DNA of 64,000 nucleotides from Curvibacter lanceolatus ATCC 14669 (GCF_000381265.1 NZ_KB906262.1:62001-126000); one strand, 5' to 3'. Shown: positions 8,991-18,470, counted from the first letter of the stretch. Numbers and translations: made by a program. Notes: generated from the sequence alone by a model not told the origin.

Positions 8991-11696
8991 TCACTCGGTG
9001 GGGTCGATGGCGGGCGGGGTGCCGCGCGGCAGGCGCAGGGTGAATTCTGCACCGCCGCCGCGCTGCGACAGATCGGTGGCCGTGATCTGGCCGTGGTGGG
9101 CTTCGACGATGGCGCGGGCAATCGCCAGGCCCAGGCCCATGCCCGGCGTGGCCGATTCGCGCTCGCCCCGGGTGAAGGTGTCGAACAACGCTTGCTCGCG
9201 CCCGCGCATGGCGGCCGGCAGGCCGGGCCCGTGATCGCGCACCGTGATCCACAGGGCCTGGGGCTCGACGCCGGCGTGGACCTCGATCGGCGGCTGGCCG
9301 TACTTGGCCGCGTTCTCCAGCAGGTTCACCAGCACCCGCTCCATCAGGGTGGCGTCAAACTCCACCAGCGGCAGCTCGGCCGGCAGCTGCACCTGCACGG
9401 GGCGGCCCGCCAGGGCCGGGGCGGCCAGGCGGATGGCGGCGCCCACCACCTCTTCGACCGATTGCCAGTCGCTGCGCAGCTTCACGGCGCCGCTTTGCAG
9501 GCGCGCCATGTCCAGCAGGTTGCTGACCAGGGTGTGCAACTGGCGGGCCTCGTCGGTGATGGCCTGGGCCATGCGGTCTTGCTCCGCATCCAGCGCTGGT
9601 CGCGAGGCACGCAGTGATTCGGCCAGGCCGATCAGGGCGGTGAGTGGGGTGCGCACATCGTGCGAGATAGAGGCCAGCAAGGCGCTGCGCAGGCTCTCGG
9701 ACTCCATCTGCACCAGGGCCTGCTGGGCCACTTCGACGTAGTGCACGCGCTCTTGGGCGATGGCGATCTGCCGGGCCAGGGTGTCGAGCTGCTGCAACTG
9801 CTCGGGGATCAGCAGCCAGCGGGCCTGCGCCGGCTGCAAGGCCAGCACGCCACGGATGCGCATCGGGGCTTTCAGCGGCAGGTAGTGCCAGGCGCTGGCC
9901 GACAGTGTGCTGGTGGCCAGCCCGGCCGGCTGGCCGTTGCGGAAGGCCCAGTCGGCCACGGCCAGGTCAAAGCCCGGCGGCAGCTCGGGCGGTGCCGGCA
10001 GGTGGTCGTCGGCATCGCTGAGCAGCACCCGCACCTGGCCGCCGAAGCTGGCCCGCACCGCGGCTTCGCCGATCTCGGCCACCTGCTGGCTTTGCAGGGC
10101 CGAAGACAGCTCGCGTGTCAGCTCGAACAGCGAGCGCGCCCGGCGTTCGCGCCCGGCCGTGATGCGCGCCTGAAAGCGCAGCCCGGCGGTCAACTGCCCG
10201 GTCAGCAGGCCCACCGCCAGCATCACGGCAAAGGTCAGCAGGTACTGCACATCACTGACCGCGAACGAGAAGCGCGGCGGCACGAAAAAGTAGTCGAAGG
10301 CCGCCACGTTGAGCACGGCCGACAGCGCCGCCGGCCCGCGCCCCAGCTTGACCGCCACGCCCACCACGCCCAGCAGGAACAACATCACGATGTTGGCCAG
10401 GTCGAACCAGCCGATCAGGGGCGTGGCCAGCACCGCGGTGAGCACCGACACCGCCAGCGCCGTGGCGTAGCGCAGCCAGCGGCGTGGCAGCCCGGGCGGG
10501 GTGTCGTCTTCGACCTCGCGGGGCAGGGCGCTGGGCAGGCGGCGCGAGGCGGGGCTGCGGCCCACTTCCACCAGGTCCAGCTCGGGGGCGGCGTCGGCCA
10601 CCCGGCGCGCCAGTGGGGCGCGCCAGCGCGGGCGCCGGCGTGGCCGGCCCAGCACCACGGTGGCGCAGTTCTGCTGGCGTGCCAGCTTGAGCAGCTCGGC
10701 CGCGATGTCGTCACCGGCCAGCACCGAGGTGATGGCCCCCATCTCCTCGGCCAGCTTGAGCACGGCCAGGATGCGGTCGCGCTCGGCCGAGGGCAGGCGC
10801 TGCAGACGCGGGGTCTCGACATAGGTGGCCAGCCAGCGTGCGTTGAGCTGCCCGGCCAGCCGGGCCGCGGCGCGCACGGTCTGCTCGGCGCCCTCCAGTT
10901 CGTCCACGCCCACCAGCAGCGAACCCGAGGTGTTCCACACCGGCTGGGGCCCTTGCGACTGCTGCACCCGGTAGTGGCGCACATCGTCTTCCACCCGCTC
11001 GGCGGTGCGGCGCAGGGCGATCTCGCGCAGCGCGATCAGGTTGCCCTTGCGAAAGAAATTCTGCGCCGCCCGCTCGGCCTGCTGGGGCAGGTAGACCTTG
11101 CCGGCCTTCAGGCGCGTCAGCAGCTCGTCGGGCGTGACATCGACCAGGATGATCTCGTCGGCTCGGTCCAGCACGGTGTCGGGCACGGTCTCGTGCACGC
11201 GCACGCCGGTGATGGCGCCCACCGTGCCATTGAGGCTTTCCAGGTGCTGCACGTTGAGTGCCGTCCAGACCTCGATGCCGGCCTCCAGCAGCTCGTTCAC
11301 GTCCTGCCAGCGCTTGGGGTGGCGGCTGCCTTCCACATTGGCGTGGGCCAGTTCATCCACCAGCAGGATCTGGGGCCGGCGGGCCAGCGCGGCGTCGAGG
11401 TCGAACTCGCCCAGCACGCGACCGCGGTAGGGCACTTCTTTGAGGGGCAGGCTGGGCAGGCCGGCCAGTTGGGCCGCGGTGTCGCCGCGGCCATGGGTCT
11501 CGATCACACCCACCACCACATCGCGCCCGGCGGCCAGCTCGCGCTGGGCCGTGGCCAGCATGGCGTAGGTCTTGCCCACGCCCGCGCTGGCACCGAAATA
11601 GATGCGCAGGCGGCCCTGCGTGGCGCGCGCTTCGGCGCCGCGGATCTGGTCCAGCAATTGGTCGGGGTCGGGGCGACCGTCAGTGGCTAAGGCCAA
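8991..11696 (-). CDS. kdpD: Sensor histidine kinase KdpD (TTG start)
   Basis: A 901-residue KdpD. It has the N-terminal KdpD domain with Walker A GASAGVGKT (residues 35-43) and the DELAHANVEGSRHPKRW Walker B region, then a universal-stress-like domain. A four-helix membrane region follows (about residues 400-500), then a GAF-like linker, the HisKA box SISHDVRTPLTAL (His near 678) and an HATPase domain ending near DHGPGLP. The start is a TTG at 11696; an AAAGGAG sequence 7-13 bp upstream makes this convincing. It senses potassium limitation or osmotic stress and phosphorylates KdpE. Confidence 0.93.
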   Translation of the reverse strand: MALATDGRPDPDQLLDQIRGAEARATQGRLRIYFGASAGVGKTYAMLATAQRELAAGRDVVVGVIETHGRGDTAAQLAGLPSLPLKEVPYRGRVLGEFDLDAALARRPQILLVDELAHANVEGSRHPKRWQDVNELLEAGIEVWTALNVQHLESLNGTVGAITGVRVHETVPDTVLDRADEIILVDVTPDELLTRLKAGKVYLPQQAERAAQNFFRKGNLIALREIALRRTAERVEDDVRHYRVQQSQGPQPVWNTSGSLLVGVDELEGAEQTVRAAARLAGQLNARWLATYVETPRLQRLPSAERDRILAVLKLAEEMGAITSVLAGDDIAAELLKLARQQNCATVVLGRPRRRPRWRAPLARRVADAAPELDLVEVGRSPASRRLPSALPREVEDDTPPGLPRRWLRYATALAVSVLTAVLATPLIGWFDLANIVMLFLLGVVGVAVKLGRGPAALSAVLNVAAFDYFFVPPRFSFAVSDVQYLLTFAVMLAVGLLTGQLTAGLRFQARITAGRERRARSLFELTRELSSALQSQQVAEIGEAAVRASFGGQVRVLLSDADDHLPAPPELPPGFDLAVADWAFRNGQPAGLATSTLSASAWHYLPLKAPMRIRGVLALQPAQARWLLIPEQLQQLDTLARQIAIAQERVHYVEVAQQALVQMESESLRSALLASISHDVRTPLTALIGLAESLRASRPALDAEQDRMAQAITDEARQLHTLVSNLLDMARLQSGAVKLRSDWQSVEEVVGAAIRLAAPALAGRPVQVQLPAELPLVEFDATLMERVLVNLLENAAKYGQPPIEVHAGVEPQALWITVRDHGPGLPAAMRGREQALFDTFTRGERESATPGMGLGLAIARAIVEAHHGQITATDLSQRGGGAEFTLRLPRGTPPAIDPTE

Positions 11697-11715
11697 GCAG
11701 AACTCCTTTGGGGCT

Positions 11716-11808
11716 TCATTTTGCCCGGCCGGTCAGCAGCCAGGCCAGCGCCATGGGCAAGGCCAGCACCGCCAGCGCGCACAAGGCCAAGCCCAGATCA
11801 TCCAGCAT
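11716..11808 (-). CDS. 30-residue single-helix membrane ORF between kdpC and kdpD
   Basis: An ATG at 11808, overlapping the end of the upstream 112-residue ORF by 11 bp, opens a 30-residue frame. It starts MLDDLGLAL, continues with an uninterrupted hydrophobic stretch of about 20 residues, and ends in a basic tail (TGRAK). AAGGTG lies 6-7 bp upstream of the ATG. Its size and one-helix layout resemble KdpF, but a separate kdpF with the usual ending is present upstream of kdpA, so this is either a second KdpF-like accessory peptide or something new. It ends 19 bp before kdpD. No function is assigned. Confidence 0.5.
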   Translation of the reverse strand: MLDDLGLALCALAVLALPMALAWLLTGRAK

Positions 11809-12136
11809 GGCGTTCACCTTGGTGGCGCATCACGCTCGCCCAATCCTGCAGGCGTCCAAATTGGGCATTGGGCAGGCCGGCCAGCACGGCGTGCACCACG
11901 GCCGCATGTTGCCGGGCCGGCAGCAGAACCTCCAGGTCGACCTCACGCATCAGGGGGTGTGGCCGGCAGCGCAGCACACCCACGCCGGGGCAGCTTGCCA
12001 AGATCTGGCGCGCCTGGCGTGCCAGATCAACGCTCACGCGCAAGTCCAGCACCCACAGCTCAGGCTTGCAGGGGCGCAGCGCCTGATCTTCCAGGGCATT
12101 GGCGCCGAAGACTTCGGCATAGGCGGCATAGGCCAT
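11798..12136 (-). CDS. Uncharacterised 112-residue protein within the kdp operon
   Basis: The frame begins 12 bp after kdpC with a GAAAGGA ribosome site that overlaps the kdpC stop, and ends inside the next small ORF, so it is well placed for translation. By eye it shows strand ELWVLDLRV, helix SVDLARQARQILAS, strands around GVLRCRPHPLMREVDLEVLL, then helix HAAVVHAVLAGL. This alternation is reminiscent of a ferredoxin-like (ACT-like) fold; this is a weak structural guess. No membrane segment, signal peptide or catalytic motif is seen. Position suggests a regulator or assembly factor of the Kdp system. Confidence 0.6.
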   Translation of the reverse strand: MAYAAYAEVFGANALEDQALRPCKPELWVLDLRVSVDLARQARQILASCPGVGVLRCRPHPLMREVDLEVLLPARQHAAVVHAVLAGLPNAQFGRLQDWASVMRHQGERHAG

Positions 12137-12148
12137 GTCAGCGTCCTT

Positions 12149-12742
12149 TCAGTGCAGCGCGTCCAGCGCCAAGTTGAGGGTCAGCACGTTCACCCGGGCT
12201 TCGCCCAGCACGCCGACCAGGGGGCGCTCGGTGTGCTGCTCGATCAAGGCCTGCAGCTGCGCCGGGTCCAGGTGGCGTGCCCGGGCCACGCGCGGCAATT
12301 GGTAGGCCGCCGTGGCCGGACTGATGTGCGGATCCAGCCCGCTGGCCGAAGCCGTCACCAGGTCCACCGGCACCGGGGCTTTCTGATCGGGGTCGGCCTC
12401 GCGCAGGGCGGCGATGCGGGCCTTCACCGCTTCCGTCAGGGCTGGGTTCAGCGGGCCCTGGTTGGAGCCGCTGGAGGCGCTGGCGTTGTAGGCCATGGGG
12501 CCGGTGGCCGAGGGGCGGCCCCAGAAGTGGGCGGGGTCGGAAAAGCTCTGCCCGATCAGGCGCGAGCCCACGGGGCGGCCCTCACGCAGCAGCAGGCTGC
12601 CGTTGGCCTGGTCGGGGAACAGGGCCTGGCCCAGGCCGGTGACGGCCAGGGGGTAGAGCACCCCGGTGAGCACGCTCAGGGCGATGAAGAACACCAGGGC
12701 GGGTCGGACCAGGGGAGGCATGGAATGAGGCATGGGAGACAT
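12149..12742 (-). CDS. kdpC: Potassium-transporting ATPase subunit KdpC
   Basis: A 197-residue subunit with one N-terminal membrane helix ([20 protein letters not shown]). It has the KdpC motifs [36 protein letters not shown] and the C-terminal [11 protein letters not shown]. KdpC stabilises the KdpFABC complex and assists ATP binding. ATGs at 12733 and 12721 are possible later starts; 12742 is used because it is the longest that stays clear of kdpB, 30 bp upstream. Confidence 0.93.
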   Translation of the reverse strand: MSPMPHSMPPLVRPALVFFIALSVLTGVLYPLAVTGLGQALFPDQANGSLLLREGRPVGSRLIGQSFSDPAHFWGRPSATGPMAYNASASSGSNQGPLNPALTEAVKARIAALREADPDQKAPVPVDLVTASASGLDPHISPATAAYQLPRVARARHLDPAQLQALIEQHTERPLVGVLGEARVNVLTLNLALDALH

Positions 12743-12772
12743 GGCGATTCTCGAGTCAGGGTTGGATGAGGT

Positions 12773-14863
12773 TCAGGCAAGGTGCAGTGCCACCAGCAGC
12801 AGGTCGATCAGCTTGATGCCGGCAAAAGGCACCACCAGACCGCCCAGGCCGTAGATCAGCAGGTTGCGGCGCAGCAGGGCGGCGGCGCCGATGGCTCGGT
12901 AGCGCACCCCTTGCAGCGCCAGCGGGATCAGGAACACGATCACCAGCGCATTGAAGATCACCGCCGACAGGATGGCCGAGCTGGGGCTGGCCAGGGCCAT
13001 GATGTTGAGCGCACCCAGTTGCGGGTAGGTCACCACGAAGATGGCCGGGATGATGGCAAAGAACTTGGCCACGTCGTTGGCGATCGAGAAGGTGGTCAGC
13101 GAGCCGCGGGTCATCAGCAGGGCCTTGCCGGTCTCCACCACCTCCAGCAGCTTGGTGGGGTTGGAGTCGAGGTCGACCATGTTGGCTGCCTCCTTGGCGG
13201 CCTGGGTGCCCGAGTTCATGGCCACGGCCACGTCGGCCTGGGCCAGGGCCGGGGCGTCGTTGGTGCCGTCGCCGGTCATGGCCACCAGGCGGCCCTGCTG
13301 CTGGTATTGCCGGATCAGCGCCAGCTTGGCTTCGGGGGTGGCTTCGGCCAGGAAGTCGTCCACACCGGCCTCGGCGGCGATGGCGGCCGCCGTGAGCGGG
13401 TTGTCGCCCGTGATCATCACGGTCTTGATGCCCATGCGGCGCAGGGCCTCGAAGCGCTCCTTGATGCCCGACTTGACGATGTCCTTGAGCTCGACCACGC
13501 CCACTGCCACGGCGCCATCGGCCACCACCAGCGGCGTGCTGCCTCGGCGCGCCACTTCTTCGGCGGCGCGCACCAGCTCGGGCGGCATGCGCCCGCCCAG
13601 GGCTTCCACGTGGCGGCGCACGGCGTCCACCGCTCCCTTGCGCAGCACCCGGGTGCTGCCGCCCTCCGGCAGGTCGACGCCGCTCATGCGGGTCTGGGCG
13701 GTGAAGGGCACGGGCAGTGCCCGGTCCAGGCCGGTCTGCAGGCGTTCCAGGGCCGATGCATTGAGCTTTTGCGCTGCCAGGGTCACGATGCTGCGGCCTT
13801 CCGGGGTTTCGTCGGACTGCGAGGCCAGCCACGCCACCTGGGCCAGGGCGGCCTCGGTGTGGCCGATGCCGGGCAGCAGGGTGGCGGCCTGGCGGTTGCC
13901 GTGGGTGATGGTGCCGGTCTTGTCGAGCATCAGCACGTCCACGTCGCCCGCTGCCTCGACCGCGCGGCCCGAGGTGGCGATGACGTTGGCCTGCATCATC
14001 CGGCTCATGCCGGCCACGCCGATGGCGCTCAACAGCCCGCCGATGGTGGTCGGGATCAGGCACACCAGCAGCGCCACCAGGGCGGTCATGGTGACCGGGG
14101 CGCCGCTTTGCGCGGCCTGCACGCTGAACACCGAGTACGGCAGAAGCGTCACGGTGACCACCAGGAACACGATGGTCAGCGCCGCCAGCAGGATGTTGAG
14201 CGCGATCTCATTGGGGGTCTTCTGGCGTTTGGCGCCTTCCACCATGCTGATCATGCGGTCGATGAAGCTCTCGCCCGGGTTGACTGCGATGCACACCACC
14301 AGCCAGTCGGAGAGCACCCGCGTGCCCCCGGTGACGGCCGAGAAGTCACCCCCCGATTCGCGGATCACGGGGGCGGATTCGCCGGTGATGGCCGATTCGT
14401 CCACCGAGGCCACGCCTTCGATCACCACGCCGTCGAGCGGGATCACGTCGCCCGCCTCGACCAGCACAACATCCCCCTTGCGCAGCAGGGGCGACTCCAG
14501 CGGCAGCCAGGGGCTGCCGTGGCGTGGGTGCTGCATCTTCTTGGCCCATCCGGTCTGCTGGATGTTGCGCAGCGAGGCGGCCTGCGCCTTGCTGCGCCCC
14601 TCGGCCAGGGCTTCGGCGAAGTTGGCGAACAGCACGGTGAACCACAGCCACACCGCCACGCTGAAGATGAACAGGGGCGAGGCCTCACCTTGACCGCCCA
14701 GGGCCTGGAGGCCCAGCACGGTGGTGAACAGGCTGCCCACGTAGACCACGAACATCACCGGGTTGCGCCATTGCACACGCGGGTTGAGTTTGGCAAAGGC
14801 CTGCCCGATGGCGGGCTTGACCAGGGCCGGGTCGAAGAGTGCGAAACCACTGGATTGACTCAT
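12773..14863 (-). CDS. kdpB: Potassium-transporting P-type ATPase KdpB
   Basis: A 696-residue P-type ATPase. It has the phosphorylation motif [12 protein letters not shown] (Asp near residue 313), TGES in the A-domain (AITGESAPV), the hinge [19 protein letters not shown] and the KdpB-type helix [17 protein letters not shown]. It hydrolyses ATP to drive K+ uptake through KdpA. The ATG at 14863 (MSQSSGF) has AGAAGGAA about 8 bp upstream and is preferred over an in-frame start inside kdpA. Confidence 0.95.
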   Translation of the reverse strand: MSQSSGFALFDPALVKPAIGQAFAKLNPRVQWRNPVMFVVYVGSLFTTVLGLQALGGQGEASPLFIFSVAVWLWFTVLFANFAEALAEGRSKAQAASLRNIQQTGWAKKMQHPRHGSPWLPLESPLLRKGDVVLVEAGDVIPLDGVVIEGVASVDESAITGESAPVIRESGGDFSAVTGGTRVLSDWLVVCIAVNPGESFIDRMISMVEGAKRQKTPNEIALNILLAALTIVFLVVTVTLLPYSVFSVQAAQSGAPVTMTALVALLVCLIPTTIGGLLSAIGVAGMSRMMQANVIATSGRAVEAAGDVDVLMLDKTGTITHGNRQAATLLPGIGHTEAALAQVAWLASQSDETPEGRSIVTLAAQKLNASALERLQTGLDRALPVPFTAQTRMSGVDLPEGGSTRVLRKGAVDAVRRHVEALGGRMPPELVRAAEEVARRGSTPLVVADGAVAVGVVELKDIVKSGIKERFEALRRMGIKTVMITGDNPLTAAAIAAEAGVDDFLAEATPEAKLALIRQYQQQGRLVAMTGDGTNDAPALAQADVAVAMNSGTQAAKEAANMVDLDSNPTKLLEVVETGKALLMTRGSLTTFSIANDVAKFFAIIPAIFVVTYPQLGALNIMALASPSSAILSAVIFNALVIVFLIPLALQGVRYRAIGAAALLRRNLLIYGLGGLVVPFAGIKLIDLLLVALHLA

Positions 14864-14888
14864 GATTTTGGTTCCTTCTTGGGCGGGT

Positions 14889-16694
14889 TCAATGGCTGGG
14901 CCAGAGCATGAAGTGCTCGACCACCGGGCCCAGGGCCAGGGCCGGCACATAGTTCAGCAAGCCCACCAGCAGCACGGTGCCCACCAGCAGGACGACGAAC
15001 AGCGGCCCGTGCGTGGGCAGGGTGCCGGCGCTGGCCGGCAGGCGCTGCTTGCGGGCCAGGGCGCCGGCCATGGCCAGCACCGGCACGATCACGCCAAAGC
15101 GCCCCAGCCACATGGCCAGGCCCAGCGCCAGGTTGTAGAACGGGGTGTTGGCCGACAGCCCGGCAAAGGCACTGCCGTTGTTGTTGGCGGCCGAGGTGAA
15201 GGCGTACAGGATCTCGCTGAAACCGTGCGCCCCCGGGTTGGCCACGCCGGCCCGGCCGGCCTCGGCCAGCACCGCCACGGCCGTGCCCACCAGCACCACG
15301 AGGGGGGTGACCAGGATGGCGATCGAGGTCATCTTCATCTCGTAGGCTTCGATCTTCTTGCCCAGGTACTCGGGCGTGCGGCCGATCATCAGGCCGGCGA
15401 TGAACACCGCCAGCACCGCGAACACCAGCATGCCGTACAGGCCGGTGCCCACGCCGCCGAAGACCACCTCGCCGAGCTGCATCATCACCAGCGGCACCAT
15501 GCCGCCCAGGGGAGTGAGCGAGTCGTGCATGGCGTTCACGGCGCCGCACGAGGCGGCGGTGGTGATGACCGCGAACAGCGCACTGGCGTTGACGCCGAAG
15601 CGCGTCTCCTTGCCCTCCATGTTGCCGCCGGCCTGCTGCAGGCTGGCCATCTGGTCCACGCCCAGTGCGGTCAGCTGCGGGTTGCCGGCCTGCTCGGCCG
15701 GGGTGATCACCAGCACGGCGGCCACGAACATCAGCGTCATGGCGGCCAGCACCGCCACGCCCTGACGCCGGTCGCCCACCTCGATGCCGAAGGCCAGGCA
15801 CAGCGCCGCCGGGATCAGGAAGATGGCCAGCATCTGCAGCAGGTTGCTGAAAGCCCCCGGGTTCTCATACGGATGGGCCGAGTTGGCATTGAAGAAGCCG
15901 CCGCCATTGGTGCCCAGCATCTTGATGGCCTCTTGCGAGGCCACGGGGCCCATGGGCAGCAGTTGGGTGTCGGTGCTCTGGGCCTCTTGTACCGGCTGGC
16001 CCTGGGCGTCGAGCACGGGCTGGCCATCGGCCCCCAGCTTGGGCTGGGTGTAGGCCTGGGTTTCCAGCGTGTGCACTTCCTGGTAGGGGCTGAAGTTCTG
16101 GATCACGCCCTGGCTCACCATCATCAGGGCCAGCAGCAGTGACAGGGGCAGCAGCAGCCACAGGGTGGCGCGCGTCAGGTCGACCCAGAAATTGCCGATG
16201 GCCTGGGCCGAGCGCGCAGCAAAGCCCCGGATCAGCGCGAACACCACGGCGATGCCGGTGGCGGCCGAGACGAAGTTCTGCACCGTCAGCGCCAGCATCT
16301 GGGTCAGGTAGCTCATGGTGGATTCACCCGAGTAGCCCTGCCAGTTGGTGTTGGTGACAAAGGACACCGCGGTGTTGAAGGCCGAGTCGGGCGACACGGC
16401 CGCAAAGGCCTGCGGGTTCAAGGGCAGCCAGCCCTGCAGGCGCTGCAGGGCATACACCGCGAACACACCCAGCAGGTTGAAGGCCAGCAAGGCGTAGGTG
16501 TAGTGGGTCCAGCGCATCGGCGCGTCGCTGCCCTGGCCGCCCAGGCGCAACAGGGCGGCTTCGGTGCGCAGCATCCAGGCGGGCAGGCGCCCGGCGCACA
16601 GGGCGGCGAGGTAGCGACCCAGTGGCCAGGCCAAGGCCAGCAGCAGCACCAGGTACAGGGCCAGCAGGCCCCAGGCGGAGGAATTCATGCCCAT
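14889..16694 (-). CDS. kdpA: Potassium-transporting ATPase subunit KdpA
   Basis: A 601-residue, ten-helix channel-like subunit. Selectivity-filter-type loops are visible: [15 protein letters not shown] (about residue 112) and [21 protein letters not shown], as expected for the four KdpA repeats. The ATG at 16694 immediately follows the kdpF stop (TGAATG). KdpA is the K+-selective entry pathway of the high-affinity KdpFABC pump. Confidence 0.95.
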   Translation of the reverse strand: MGMNSSAWGLLALYLVLLLALAWPLGRYLAALCAGRLPAWMLRTEAALLRLGGQGSDAPMRWTHYTYALLAFNLLGVFAVYALQRLQGWLPLNPQAFAAVSPDSAFNTAVSFVTNTNWQGYSGESTMSYLTQMLALTVQNFVSAATGIAVVFALIRGFAARSAQAIGNFWVDLTRATLWLLLPLSLLLALMMVSQGVIQNFSPYQEVHTLETQAYTQPKLGADGQPVLDAQGQPVQEAQSTDTQLLPMGPVASQEAIKMLGTNGGGFFNANSAHPYENPGAFSNLLQMLAIFLIPAALCLAFGIEVGDRRQGVAVLAAMTLMFVAAVLVITPAEQAGNPQLTALGVDQMASLQQAGGNMEGKETRFGVNASALFAVITTAASCGAVNAMHDSLTPLGGMVPLVMMQLGEVVFGGVGTGLYGMLVFAVLAVFIAGLMIGRTPEYLGKKIEAYEMKMTSIAILVTPLVVLVGTAVAVLAEAGRAGVANPGAHGFSEILYAFTSAANNNGSAFAGLSANTPFYNLALGLAMWLGRFGVIVPVLAMAGALARKQRLPASAGTLPTHGPLFVVLLVGTVLLVGLLNYVPALALGPVVEHFMLWPSH

Positions 16695-16793
16695 TCAGAA
16701 CTCCTCGGCGCGGATCAGCGCGAACACGAGATAGGCCAGCAGGCCGCATGCGAGCACGGCGCCCAGTGCGTAAAGCCCCTCGGCGGCGCTCAT
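16695..16793 (-). CDS. kdpF: KdpF, small subunit of the potassium ATPase
   Basis: A 32-residue hydrophobic peptide with one membrane helix. It ends LVFALIRAEEF, closely matching the characteristic KdpF tail (LVYALINAEAF in Escherichia coli). Its ATG overlaps the stop of the preceding 34-residue ORF (ATGA), and its stop abuts the kdpA start, so all three are translationally coupled. KdpF stabilises the KdpABC complex. Confidence 0.85.
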   Translation of the reverse strand: MSAAEGLYALGAVLACGLLAYLVFALIRAEEF

Positions 16794-16894
16794 GACGCGT
16801 CTCCTGCGCGGGGTTCAAGGGCCTGCAGGCCCCGGGTGAGGGCGGCCATCAGGCCCCCCAGCAAGGCCGCACAGGCGAGCCAGGCAATGTCCAT
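16790..16894 (-). CDS. 34-residue membrane ORF upstream of kdpF
   Basis: An ATG at 16894 with GGAG about 8-11 bp upstream opens a 34-residue frame: MDIAWLACAALLGGLMAALT, then a basic, polar tail. It has one predicted membrane helix and ends in an ATGA overlap with kdpF. A longer in-frame start at 17017 is rejected because it would run through the likely KdpE sites. As I recall, short ORFs with a Leu/Ala-rich helix ending in Arg-x-x-x-x-Leu occur upstream of kdpF in various bacteria; the function is unknown. Confidence 0.6.
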   Translation of the reverse strand: MDIAWLACAALLGGLMAALTRGLQALEPRAGDAS

Positions 16895-16947
16895 ATCAAC
16901 GCTCCATCGAGGTGAAAAACGATGGGCCAAGCGTAGGATTTCAGGTG

Positions 16948-16999
16948 TAAAAAGCGGGTTGAATTGGGTCTGGGGGCCGTATAAAAAGCGTAAAAAGCG
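16948..16999 (-). promoter_or_regulatory. Probable KdpE-binding repeats upstream of the kdp operon
   Basis: CGCTTTTTA (minus strand) occurs three times, at 16948-16956, 16982-16990 and 16991-16999; the last two are directly adjacent and continue as TTTTTATAC. This resembles the T-rich TTTATAC/TTTTTACA site bound by KdpE in Escherichia coli. The nearest copy is 54 bp before the first ORF of the operon, a suitable activator position. Confidence 0.6.
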
Positions 17000-17050
17000 G
17001 GCGCTTGGCAACGTCAATCCTGTCCGCTTTGAGCGCCAGCCTGAGCCGGC

Positions 17051-17107
17051 TTTGTACGGGGCCAGGCGCCTGAAAGTGGGCCTGGCAGACGACGGGCTCT
17101 GTACAAA
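17051..17107. promoter_or_regulatory. Spaced inverted repeat TTTGTAC / GTACAAA upstream of the diguanylate cyclase
   Basis: TTTGTAC (17051-17057) and GTACAAA (17101-17107) are perfect inverted copies whose centres are 50 bp apart, close to five helical turns. They lie between the kdp repeats and the cyclase start. Possibly paired operator half-sites; nothing identifies the protein. Confidence 0.3.
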
Positions 17108-17179
17108 AGAGGCTGGTTCGCGCCATGATCACGCAGCCCCCGGCCAGCGCGGTCGCTGAGAGGGGCAGGGAGCCGTCAC

Positions 17180-18385
17180 TTGTCCTACCTTTCAACCCCT
17201 TCCTGGCCTGCGGGTCATGTCCCGTCGCCCTTGCTGGCTGCCGGGCCGCTTTCCGGCCCGGCGCGTGATGCCCGACGCGTCCGCTATTGGCAACTGCAAG
17301 CCTTGGCTGCGCTGCTCTGCCAGATCGGAGGCATCCTGTTCATGGTGCTCGCGGCCCGGCTGGGCCATGCGCCCTGGGTCTTTGTGCTGGTGTGGGCGCC
17401 TTTGTCGATGGCGCTCACCCTCTGGGTGCTGCTGGGGCTGTCGCTGGGGTTCGGGCTGCGCTGGCGTGACCCGACCCTGACCGTGCTGCAGATCGCCTAC
17501 TCCTCGGTGTCGGCCGTGGCCTGCTACGCCGCGGTGGGTCCGATGCGGGGCCCCTCCCTGGCCATGGCCTGCCTGGCGTTGGTGTTCAGCATTTTTGCCC
17601 TGTCGGCGCGTCAGGTGCGCTGGTTGACTGTCTTTGTGGTGTCGCTGTATGCCTTGGCCATGGCCATCCTGCCGCATTGGCAGCCCAGCCGCTATCCCGC
17701 GGGTGAGGAGTTGGCCAACTTCATCATTGTGTTGACGGTGCTGCCCGCCTTTGCCTTGCTGGCCGGGCGACAAAGCAGCTTGCGTGCTCAATTGAGCCGG
17801 CAGAAAGCCGAGTTGCAGCGGGCTTTGGCGCGGCTGGACGAGCAAGCCGGCCAGGATGAACTGACCGGCCTGATGAACCGGCGCCGTGCCGTGGAAAAAC
17901 TGCAGGAGCGGTGTGCCCAGGCCCGCCGCGGAGCCGGCTTTTGTGTGGCGCTGGCCGATCTCGATCACTTCAAGGCGGTCAACGACCGGTGCGGCCATGC
18001 GGTCGGTGATCTGGTGCTGCGCCGCTTTGCCTCCGAGCTGATGCCGCTGTTGCGCGAGGGTGATGTGCTCGCGCGCTGGGGTGGCGAAGAGTTTTTGCTG
18101 TTGCTGGGTATGGCCGATGCGGCGCAAGCCAGCCAGGCTCTGGAGCGCCTGCGCCAGCATGTCGAGTCCCTGGCAGTTCCGCTGCCTGATGGCCAGACGC
18201 TGCGCTTCACCGTCTCATTTGGCCTGACCGAATACCGACCGCCCGAGGAAGGCAGCGAAGCCGTGGCGCGGGCCGACACCGCCCTGTACAAGGCCAAGGC
18301 GCAGGGGCGCAACAGGGTGCTGACGGCCGATCCGGGTGGGCCGGCCGCTGCAGCCATCCCAGAGGCTGGAGCGTCCGGGGCCTGA
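17180..18385 (+). CDS. Membrane-anchored diguanylate cyclase (GGDEF), TTG start
   Basis: A 401-residue protein. The N-terminal half (about residues 40-205) has five or six hydrophobic helices. A short coiled stretch (SRQKAELQRALARLDEQAG) leads into a GGDEF domain with DELTGLMNRR, DLDHFKAVND and the active-site RWGGEEF. All catalytic residues for making c-di-GMP from GTP are present, and no EAL domain is attached. The start is TTG at 17180, supported by AGGGAG 7 bp upstream; later ATG starts would cut into the first helix. It is divergent from kdp, with no evidence of a functional link. Confidence 0.88.
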   Translation: MSYLSTPSWPAGHVPSPLLAAGPLSGPARDARRVRYWQLQALAALLCQIGGILFMVLAARLGHAPWVFVLVWAPLSMALTLWVLLGLSLGFGLRWRDPTLTVLQIAYSSVSAVACYAAVGPMRGPSLAMACLALVFSIFALSARQVRWLTVFVVSLYALAMAILPHWQPSRYPAGEELANFIIVLTVLPAFALLAGRQSSLRAQLSRQKAELQRALARLDEQAGQDELTGLMNRRRAVEKLQERCAQARRGAGFCVALADLDHFKAVNDRCGHAVGDLVLRRFASELMPLLREGDVLARWGGEEFLLLLGMADAAQASQALERLRQHVESLAVPLPDGQTLRFTVSFGLTEYRPPEEGSEAVARADTALYKAKAQGRNRVLTADPGGPAAAAIPEAGASGA

Positions 18386-18470
18386 TGTCTTTGCCGTTTC
18401 TTGCGTCCAGGCGGCGGTCGCACCGGCCCAGCGTTGGGCTGGCACGGTCCTTGAAGCCGATGCCGCGGCG

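Noticed and set aside
12756-14063. 435-residue minus-strand frame within kdpB in another frame
   Set aside because: Arg/Gly/Pro-rich out-of-frame reading of kdpB, which carries the DKTGT and GDGTNDAP motifs in the true frame.
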